A stretch of DNA of 9,444 nucleotides, taken from NCBI GenBank assembly GCA_937864275.1, contig CALMIW010000552.1:1-9444 (forward strand). Reading direction: 5' to 3'. The DNA is from an uncultured Dehalococcoidia bacterium. Lineage in GTDB: Bacteria; Chloroflexota; Dehalococcoidia; Tepidiformales; Tepidiformaceae. Of the stretch, positions 1-5,337 are shown piece after piece (positions within the stretch are counted from its first letter, which is position 1; every line of letters begins with the position of its first letter). The notes below the pieces were generated by a model. That model saw only the letters and a program-made list of their open reading frames with translations, was not told the DNA's origin and searched no databases. Position numbers and translations under genes: made by a program.

Positions 1-2690
1 TTGCCGAGCGGTGTGTCCAGTTCTGGGTTGACTTGCTCCGACAGCATCCCCGTCGGACCGACCGCATGGAGCAGCACGTCGAACAGTTCGCGCGCATGGG
101 CCTCCTGGCCGCTCAGGGCCAGCGCCTCGATCAACCAGCCGGTGCACAAGTGGAACCCACCCTCTCGGCCCGGAAGACCGTCATCGAAGCGGTAGCGGTA
201 CACCGTCCCGCCCGCTCGCAGGTGCTTATCGACCGCTCCGACCGTGGCGACAAAGCGAGGATCGTGTACATCTACGAGCCCCGCGAGGCCGACCGAGAGT
301 GTCGCGGCGTCCAAGTGCGGTCGGTCATACGCCGCGGAGAAGGCACCAAGCGAAGTATTGAACCCGCGGGCGAGCACGTCCTCGCGGATGCTGTCGCGTA
401 GAGCGACCCACGCGGGACTGCTGCGTCCGATCACACAGTCGTGGACGACCAATGCGCGGTTAACGGTGTGGAAACACATGACCTTGGAGTGCACATGGTG
501 CTCTCGCTCTCCGCGAATCTCCCAGATGCCGTGGTCCGGCTCGCGCCAGCGAGCCTCCACGGCATCCACCATCGCACGGGTCATCCGCCAGTGATCCGGC
601 GAGATGGGGGCTCCACTCTCGGCAAGCAGCGCAATTAGATCGGTAATGGGTCCGAACACGTCAAGTTGGACCTGCTGGGCAGCGGCGTTGCCAACGCGAA
701 CCGGCCGGCTGCCTCCGTAGCCCGACAACCCGCCGATCTCAGCCTCTGGGCCCAGGTCACGTCCCTCGACGGTATAGATCGGCCGCAGCCTGCCCGGCGA
801 TTCGCACTGATCCAGGACGCGAGCCAGCCAGTCGAGCAATCGCATCGCGGTGCCAGTGTTGCCCAGACGCACGAGCGCGGCAGCGGCCATCGCCGCATCG
901 CGCGGCCAGCAGTAGCGGTAGTCCCAGTTCCTTTGACCGCCCAGATGCTCGGGCAGGCTGGTGGTCGCGGCCGCCGCAATCGCGCCGGTCGGACCGTACA
1001 CAAGTGCTCGAAGCATAATCGCGCTACGCCGGACCTGCTCGGTCGCGACGCGGGGTAGTCGGAGCGATCCCGCCCACGTGCTCCAGAAGCGTTGCGTGGC
1101 TTGGCGTCTCTGCGATTCCGGATGAGAATGAGGTCGGTCGTTGGCAGACCCTGCCCGCAGTTCGAGCACGATCTGCCCGGCACTGGGGTTGATCTCGGCC
1201 TCGGCAGTCTGGTGGATGCCGTCCTCGTTGATCTGCCATTGAACTCCCGGCGCGTAGAGGAGAATGGGATCCGAACTGCCCTCGACTTCCAAGCCATGCT
1301 CTCGCACGCTCAGGCGTGTCGCAACACGGCCGAAATCAAGTCGTGGCGCGAATCGAACGCGGCATGCGCAGGTCCCCTCGATCACGCGGATGAGATCGGT
1401 CCTCCCCGCGCGCTGGAAAGCCCGTCCCGAGCCGCAGTCCAAATAATCGGTGACCGTGCAGTTGCGCCAACGTGTCTGCAACACCAGCGAGTCCCCGTCA
1501 TACAGTTGAGACGGGCTCCCCACATCTTCCACCGGGACGACCTCGAAGAAGCCCGCACCCGGGCCGCCGAGCAACTCCGCGAACACCGGCGGTGAATCGA
1601 GCCGGGGAAGACACAGCCATGTCACCCTCGCGGCTGGCGTCACCAGCGCCAATGTTCGCTGGTCCGAGAGCACTGCGTGGGCGGTGATGGGCGTGAGCGT
1701 GCGGCCCCGGACCCATGCCTCACGCTCGTCTGCCAAAAGCATGAGCAGCCGTGCGACATCGTCGACACTCCCCACGCGATACTGAGCTCGTGTGTCGCCA
1801 GGGCCGACCTTCACCGCGGCGTCACTGGGAGTGAGAGAGAGGAATGCGTGCTCATCGGTCAGGTCATCACCGATAAAGATCACCGCGGAAGCTCCCGTGC
1901 GATGCCGTAGGTTCCGGAGCCCGTCGGCCTTGGTGAACTTGTGGGCTAGGAAAGCGATCCCCATCGACCCGAAACGCAGGGTCAACGCGGGGAACTGCCC
2001 AGCGAGAGCCGTTACTGCATCAACCGCCGCCCCGGCGCGCTCGTCTGAAACGCTCCGATAGTGAAACGCCACACCTCGAGGCTTGGGCTCTACAGAGCAT
2101 CCAGTATGCTCGGCGGCGATTGAGGTGAGCAAGGCCGCGAGCTCACCACGTTGCCTCCGACTTTCTGCAGGCACCGGTCGATCAGGTTCTCCGGCGATCT
2201 CCGCGCCGTGGCTACCAGAGAGTTCCCATCGAGGCTGCGTTCCAAGCCGCGATTGGAGATCGGCAAGCCCCCGCCCCGAAACCACAGCGACGTGTGTGTG
2301 AGGGACAATGCTAAGTCGTGAGAGCGCAGCCACCGCAGCGACGTTGGCTACCGCGCGGTCATGGCGCTCAACCAGTGGGGCCAAGGTGCCGTCGTAGTCG
2401 GTCGCGACCAGCAAAACTGGCGTCGAGGAGACCCGCTTCACAATGTCGGTCAATGGGTTGGTCATGATCGAACCCGACGATGGCTCCTTCCTTTCACTGG
2501 TCCGGCAGTCCTCGCAGTCGCCTCCGGTGAGTTGCGGTGCCTTCAAAGTGCGTTCTCGCGCGGCCTTCATCTCCGCAGCGAGCGCCTCTGCCAAGGGCAT
2601 CAGTGTGTACCAGGCCGATGAGTCCATGTCAGAGCCCTGCAGATCCGGCCGAGGACCTTTGGCGGGCTGAGCTTTCCCCCAATCGAGCAT
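1..2690 (-). CDS. Trehalose-6-phosphate phosphatase / GH15 glycoside hydrolase fusion (3' end outside window)
   Basis: This minus-strand frame is open from ATG 2690-2688 to the left edge: 896 codons with no stop. Residues 1-75 are an extension of unknown role (a helical-looking stretch around 26-50, CEDC at 59-62). Residues about 93-320 are a HAD-type trehalose-phosphatase: DYDGTL at 98-103 (nucleophile Asp98), VSGR at 137-140, GSHGAE at 159-164, Lys251/Lys254 and GDDLTDE at 274-280. From about 333 the protein is family GH15: an N-terminal beta domain with the typical WLCLPRLDSP, then the catalytic barrel with NWDYRYCWPRD (588-598), GIWEIRG with likely acid Glu724, and SEQVNP with likely base Glu885. 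The OtsB part should dephosphorylate trehalose-6-phosphate in the cytoplasm. The GH15 part could be a trehalase or a glucoamylase-like enzyme, and sequence alone does not decide. All key residues are present, so it looks functional. Roughly the last 60-100 residues of the GH15 domain lie outside. The start is chosen for its strong ribosome site; ATG 2465-2463, directly before the phosphatase domain, is the alternative. Confidence 0.9.
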   Translation of the reverse strand, partial: MLDWGKAQPAKGPRPDLQGSDMDSSAWYTLMPLAEALAAEMKAARERTLKAPQLTGGDCEDCRTSERKEPSSGSIMTNPLTDIVKRVSSTPVLLVATDYDGTLAPLVERHDRAVANVAAVAALSRLSIVPHTHVAVVSGRGLADLQSRLGTQPRWELSGSHGAEIAGEPDRPVPAESRRQRGELAALLTSIAAEHTGCSVEPKPRGVAFHYRSVSDERAGAAVDAVTALAGQFPALTLRFGSMGIAFLAHKFTKADGLRNLRHRTGASAVIFIGDDLTDEHAFLSLTPSDAAVKVGPGDTRAQYRVGSVDDVARLLMLLADEREAWVRGRTLTPITAHAVLSDQRTLALVTPAARVTWLCLPRLDSPPVFAELLGGPGAGFFEVVPVEDVGSPSQLYDGDSLVLQTRWRNCTVTDYLDCGSGRAFQRAGRTDLIRVIEGTCACRVRFAPRLDFGRVATRLSVREHGLEVEGSSDPILLYAPGVQWQINEDGIHQTAEAEINPSAGQIVLELRAGSANDRPHSHPESQRRQATQRFWSTWAGSLRLPRVATEQVRRSAIMLRALVYGPTGAIAAAATTSLPEHLGGQRNWDYRYCWPRDAAMAAAALVRLGNTGTAMRLLDWLARVLDQCESPGRLRPIYTVEGRDLGPEAEIGGLSGYGGSRPVRVGNAAAQQVQLDVFGPITDLIALLAESGAPISPDHWRMTRAMVDAVEARWREPDHGIWEIRGEREHHVHSKVMCFHTVNRALVVHDCVIGRSSPAWVALRDSIREDVLARGFNTSLGAFSAAYDRPHLDAATLSVGLAGLVDVHDPRFVATVGAVDKHLRAGGTVYRYRFDDGLPGREGGFHLCTGWLIEALALSGQEAHARELFDVLLHAVGPTGMLSEQVNPELDTPLG
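2484..2489 (-). promoter_or_regulatory. Possible internal ribosome site (AAGGAG) before ATG 2465
   Basis: AAGGAG on the minus strand lies 18 nt before an in-frame ATG (2465-2463) that begins the canonical phosphatase domain. The spacing is too long for efficient initiation. It may be a relic, a weak second start giving a shorter isoform, or chance. Confidence 0.25.
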
Positions 2691-2694
2691 CGCC

Positions 2695-2700
2695 CCTCCT
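2695..2700 (-). promoter_or_regulatory. Shine-Dalgarno AGGAGG deciding the start at 2690
   Basis: On the minus strand a perfect AGGAGG sits 4 nt before ATG 2690-2688. The spacing is slightly short, but this is the best ribosome site near the gene. It supports translation of the 75-residue extension in frame with the phosphatase. Confidence 0.7.
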
Positions 2701-2716
2701 GACATGGGTGGGTTGA

Positions 2717-2722
2717 GGTATA
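2717..2722 (-). promoter_or_regulatory. Candidate -10 hexamer TATACC for the fusion gene
   Basis: On the minus strand TATACC lies 26 nt before ATG 2690. A start of transcription near 2710 would give a leader of about 20 nt containing the AGGAGG site. The match is four of six and no -35 box is evident. Confidence 0.25.
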
Positions 2723-2888
2723 GCCCAGGCGGTCGCGCCGGCACGGTACAGAGAGCGTGGTCGCGGCGCGCCCCGCAGGTCATCAGGATGTGCGGATACT
2801 GCCATGAGTAGTGGTAGCGGTTCTCGTCCGCCAAGACCAATAGGCTAAACCTTGTGTGACCCAAGGCAGGCCATCTTCGCGGCCGCGT

Positions 2889-2894
2889 TATACT
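2889..2894 (+). promoter_or_regulatory. Candidate -10 hexamer TATACT at the nhaR-like start
   Basis: TATACT matches the consensus TATAAT at five of six positions and stands out in a GC-rich gap. Only 5 nt separate it from ATG 2900, so transcription would begin at or next to the start codon, giving a leaderless mRNA. No Shine-Dalgarno sequence precedes the ATG, which agrees with this. No good -35 is seen at 16-19 nt, so an activator may be needed. Confidence 0.4.
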
Positions 2895-2899
2895 TGTTC

Positions 2900-3856
2900 A
2901 TGGCGAGTCCGTTGAACCACAACCACCTGTTCTACTTCTGGCTCGCCGGCAAGCACCGCAACCTCACACAGGCGGCCAAAGAACTCGGTCTCGCGCAGCC
3001 AACGGTGAGCGCTCAGATCCGGTCGCTCGAAGAAAAACTCAACGCGGCGCTGCTCACACGTCGTGGGCGGAACATCGAACTCACTGAGGCCGGCCAGATC
3101 GTCTTCCGCCACGCGGACGAGATGTTCCGGATCTCCTCGGAAATCCCCGATGCGCTCTCCGGCCGATACACCGGCCAGCCTCGTGTGCTGCATGTGGGTA
3201 CGTCGGACTTTGTTCCCAAGCCGATCATCCGCAAGATCCTTGAGCCCCTTCTCAAGGAAGACTCGGACGTGAGGCTGGTGTGCCGCGAGTGGCGGATCGA
3301 TGAACTCTTGGCTGAGCTTGGGCTCTTCCACTTGGATCTTGTGATCGCGGATCGACCACACCCGGACAGTTCGCGCGTGCGGGCGGTCAGCCATCCCGTG
3401 TTCGAGACAGCGATGGCGATCTTTGCCCATCCGTCGCTCGCCAAGCAACTCCGGCGCGGCTTCCCACGCTCCCTCCACGGAGCCCCGCTTTACCTGCCCG
3501 TCCGCAACACGATGCTCCGAGAATCTCTCGACCGCTGGTTCGCGGCCAACAAGATCGAACCGGTGGTTCTCGCCGAGTTCGAGGATCGAGAGCTCCTGAA
3601 GACCTTTGGCAGCGGCGGGCTCGCGGCATTTCCTGCCACCGCGATGATCGAAAACGAGGTGCGGCGGCAGTTCGGCGTCGAGCGAGTTGGGTGGGTCCGG
3701 GGCGTGCGCGAGACTTACTACGCCATCGCCGTGCAGCGGCGCGTTATGCACCCGGTGGTCCAGCGCCTGTTAGCACAAGCTACCCGGAGTCTCCGCGGCC
3801 CGGAGAGAGCCATTCCGATCGACACATCACACTCTAAACGGAAAGCACGCACATGA
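2900..3856 (+). CDS. LysR-family transcriptional regulator, NhaR-like
   Basis: The product is 318 residues, close to E. coli NhaR (about 300). Its opening, NHNHLFYFWLAGKHRNLTQA at 6-25, followed by QPTVSAQIRSLE (33-44), is the characteristic NhaR-type winged helix-turn-helix, with the recognition helix around 31-42. A linker helix and a periplasmic-binding-protein-like effector domain (about 95-300) follow. NhaR proteins activate sodium/proton antiporter genes in response to sodium, and other NhaR-like proteins control stress or surface genes, so the effector here is not certain. The frame is open back to a TTG at 2852, but ATG 2900 is chosen because the family's usual N-terminus begins there. 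Its stop overlaps the next start as ATGA (3853-3856), so it is co-transcribed with the stress-protein and pump genes and probably regulates them, itself, or the divergent trehalose gene (inference). Confidence 0.9.
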   Translation: MASPLNHNHLFYFWLAGKHRNLTQAAKELGLAQPTVSAQIRSLEEKLNAALLTRRGRNIELTEAGQIVFRHADEMFRISSEIPDALSGRYTGQPRVLHVGTSDFVPKPIIRKILEPLLKEDSDVRLVCREWRIDELLAELGLFHLDLVIADRPHPDSSRVRAVSHPVFETAMAIFAHPSLAKQLRRGFPRSLHGAPLYLPVRNTMLRESLDRWFAANKIEPVVLAEFEDRELLKTFGSGGLAAFPATAMIENEVRRQFGVERVGWVRGVRETYYAIAVQRRVMHPVVQRLLAQATRSLRGPERAIPIDTSHSKRKART

Positions 3857-4812
3857 ACACCATCACCTCCATCGTCGTGGGTATCGACTTCTCCCAAGGC
3901 TCCGCAGCCGCTTTGCGAGAGGCCATCCGCATCGCCCAATGGAACCGTGCCGCCGTGCACGCCGTGCACGTCATCGACACACTTGTAGCCGCCGAACTTG
4001 AGGAGGCGATGTCCGCCTTCCAGGAGAACGTGCGCGAAGGGCTGATCGCGGACGCCAAGCAGGCGTGGAACGGATTCGCGGCGACCGTCGCGGGCGCGAC
4101 TGAAGTACCGATCGAGGTCCGCATCGACAACCGCATCCGCGGCATCCTCGCAGCGGCAGGGGATGCCAAGGCCGACCTGCTCGTGATCGGGGCCTACGGA
4201 AACCGACCACCGGAGGTGGGTTTCGGAACGGCCGCGACCTCATGCGTCCGCCACGCCATGACTAAGGTGCTGCTCGTGCGAGACACCCAGCACGGACCGT
4301 TCAAGGCGGTCGTGGCCTGCGTGGACTTCTCGCCGACATCGCTGCTCGCGCTCGACCAGGCCGCCCGCGTGGCGACGCAGGACGGGGCGGCGCTGCATGT
4401 GCTCCACGTCTTCGACGCCCCGTGGCATCAACTCCACTACCGTGCCCCGACGCCCGAGGCCGACCCGCACTTCCAGTCGCAGTATCGAGCCGGGCTCGAA
4501 CGTCGCCTGAACGCCTTCGCCGGCGAACTAGGGCGGGAGATCGACTATCTCAAGCCCACGTTCGCACTCTTCGATTACCAGGGGCACCGCTCGGGGATCG
4601 TTGAGTACGCCACGCAGGTCGGTGCGGACCTGCTCGTGCTGGGCACACGTGGGCGGACGAACCTCCGCGACCTGCTGCTGGGAAGCTCGGCGGAAAGGGC
4701 CCTGCGCGAGTCGAAGTGCTCGGTGCTCGCCGTCAAGCCTGAGGGCTTCATCCATTCGCTGGCCGCGGGTCCATCGGATGGCGCGGCCGTCCAATCCCGT
4801 CCGCCGGGCTGA
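3853..4812 (+). CDS. Tandem-domain universal stress protein (UspA family)
   Basis: This 319-residue cytoplasmic protein carries two UspA domains, about 4-144 and 149-296. Each begins with a beta strand ending in Asp (VGIDFS with Asp12; ACVDFS with Asp158). The second has the full ATP-binding signature G-x2-G-x9-G-S (Gly264, Gly267, Gly277, Ser278). The first has a shortened form (Gly116 then 8 residues to Gly125-Thr126), so its nucleotide binding may be weak or lost. Tandem Usp proteins bind ATP or act as stress-linked regulators; the exact role is rarely known. Translation is probably coupled to the regulator by the ATGA overlap, with a modest GGAAAG site 7 nt upstream (3840-3845). The position between a NhaR-like regulator and a cation pump suggests a role in ion or envelope stress, possibly tuning the pump (inference). 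The last 20 residues are low in structure and outside the domain. Confidence 0.93.
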   Translation: MNTITSIVVGIDFSQGSAAALREAIRIAQWNRAAVHAVHVIDTLVAAELEEAMSAFQENVREGLIADAKQAWNGFAATVAGATEVPIEVRIDNRIRGILAAAGDAKADLLVIGAYGNRPPEVGFGTAATSCVRHAMTKVLLVRDTQHGPFKAVVACVDFSPTSLLALDQAARVATQDGAALHVLHVFDAPWHQLHYRAPTPEADPHFQSQYRAGLERRLNAFAGELGREIDYLKPTFALFDYQGHRSGIVEYATQVGADLLVLGTRGRTNLRDLLLGSSAERALRESKCSVLAVKPEGFIHSLAAGPSDGAAVQSRPPG

Positions 4813-4828
4813 ACGTGCAACGGCAAGG

Positions 4829-4849
4829 CCGGGCTCACGCTGAGCCCGG
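4829..4849 (+). other. Intercistronic hairpin after the usp gene
   Basis: CCGGGCTCA and TGAGCCCGG pair perfectly (9 bp) around a CGC loop, extendable to 12 bp with one G-U pair. No run of T follows, so it is a poor intrinsic terminator. It fills the 51-bp gap between the stress-protein and membrane-protein genes and could protect the 3' end of the upstream message or partly reduce read-through to the pump. Confidence 0.6.
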
Positions 4850-4863
4850 TCTGAAGCGATGGC

Positions 4864-5337
4864 ATGAACTACCACCACACACAACACGCGCCGCTCGGCT
4901 GGGTGCTGCTCGTCATCGCGACCGGGCTCGGGGGCCTCTCGTTCGCCCTGTGGGGCACCCCGCCAGCAGGCCTGTTGGTCGGGTTGCTCGCCGGTGCATT
5001 CGTCCTTCTGGCCGCCTCATTCTGGCACCTGACCGTCGAGGACCGCGGCGAGCATCTCTCGGTCCGGTACGGACCGCTTCCCATCTTCGGAACGATCGTT
5101 ATCTATTCGTCCATCACAGCCGTGGAGGTTGGACGGTCGTCAGTCATCGATGGCTGGGGTATCCACTACATCCCCGGCCGCGGCTGGACGTACAACCTCT
5201 GGGGATGGGATTGCGTGGTAATCCGCCGGGGTGCCGGCACGCTCCGGATCGGCACGGATGATGCAGCAGAACTGGCAGAGTTCCTGCAGACGAAGGCGGA
5301 GATGTCGGGACGGTCACGCCGGGAGGATCCCGCGTGA
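4864..5337 (+). CDS. Small membrane protein with a predicted PH-like cytosolic domain
   Basis: The 157-residue product has two predicted membrane helices (about 11-30 and 35-54) joined by a short GTPP-containing turn, followed by a soluble beta-rich part (55-145) ending in a helix at about 133-146. The motif IDGWGIHYIPGRGWTYNLWG (95-114) is very aromatic and looks strongly conserved. The layout resembles bacterial membrane-anchored PH-like domain proteins, and I recall similar unnamed proteins with this motif, but no function is established. The start ATG 4864 has only a weak GAAG upstream (4853-4856). The end overlaps the pump gene as GTGA (5334-5337), so the two are translationally coupled. 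That makes an accessory or regulatory role for the ATPase plausible (inference). Confidence 0.85.
   Translation: MNYHHTQHAPLGWVLLVIATGLGGLSFALWGTPPAGLLVGLLAGAFVLLAASFWHLTVEDRGEHLSVRYGPLPIFGTIVIYSSITAVEVGRSSVIDGWGIHYIPGRGWTYNLWGWDCVVIRRGAGTLRIGTDDAAELAEFLQTKAEMSGRSRREDPA
5322..5326 (+). promoter_or_regulatory. Shine-Dalgarno GGAGG deciding the GTG start of the P-type ATPase
   Basis: GGAGG lies 7 nt before GTG 5334, inside the end of the upstream gene. It fixes the start at a GTG that overlaps the upstream TGA as GTGA. No ATG in this frame lies nearby. Confidence 0.75.

Larger units (their letters stand above)
2691..2899. other. Divergent intergenic region between the otsB-GH15 fusion and the nhaR-like gene
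   Basis: This 209-bp gap separates two genes transcribed away from each other and must hold both promoters. Directly visible are a TATACT hexamer just before the regulator start, a TATACC hexamer facing the fusion gene (minus strand 2722-2717), a pair of inverted near-repeats GGTATAGCC (2717-2725) and GGCTAAACC (2843-2851), and a 10-bp palindrome CGCGGCCGCG (2878-2887). No convincing -35 boxes were found. A LysR-type regulator usually binds beside its own divergent promoter, so its operator is likely here. Confidence 0.6.

Noticed and set aside
1..1300. Many short plus- and minus-strand frames, including a 220-codon minus-strand frame at 635-1297, as separate genes or signs of a frameshifted pseudogene
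   Set aside because: A single minus-strand frame reads without a stop from 2690 to the edge and carries all OtsB and GH15 motifs in order, so the others are shadows and no frameshift is needed.
2878..2887. CGCGGCCGCG palindrome as a regulator operator
   Set aside because: A pure G/C palindrome of this length is expected by chance in such GC-rich DNA, and it does not fit the T-N11-A pattern of LysR sites.
2852..2899. TTG start at 2852 for the nhaR-like gene
   Set aside because: It adds 16 residues not seen in the family and has no ribosome site; ATG 2900 gives the usual NhaR N-terminus.
2888..3751. 287-codon antisense frame opposite the nhaR-like gene
   Set aside because: It has no recognisable domain; long antisense frames are common opposite GC-rich genes, and the plus strand has clear NhaR motifs.
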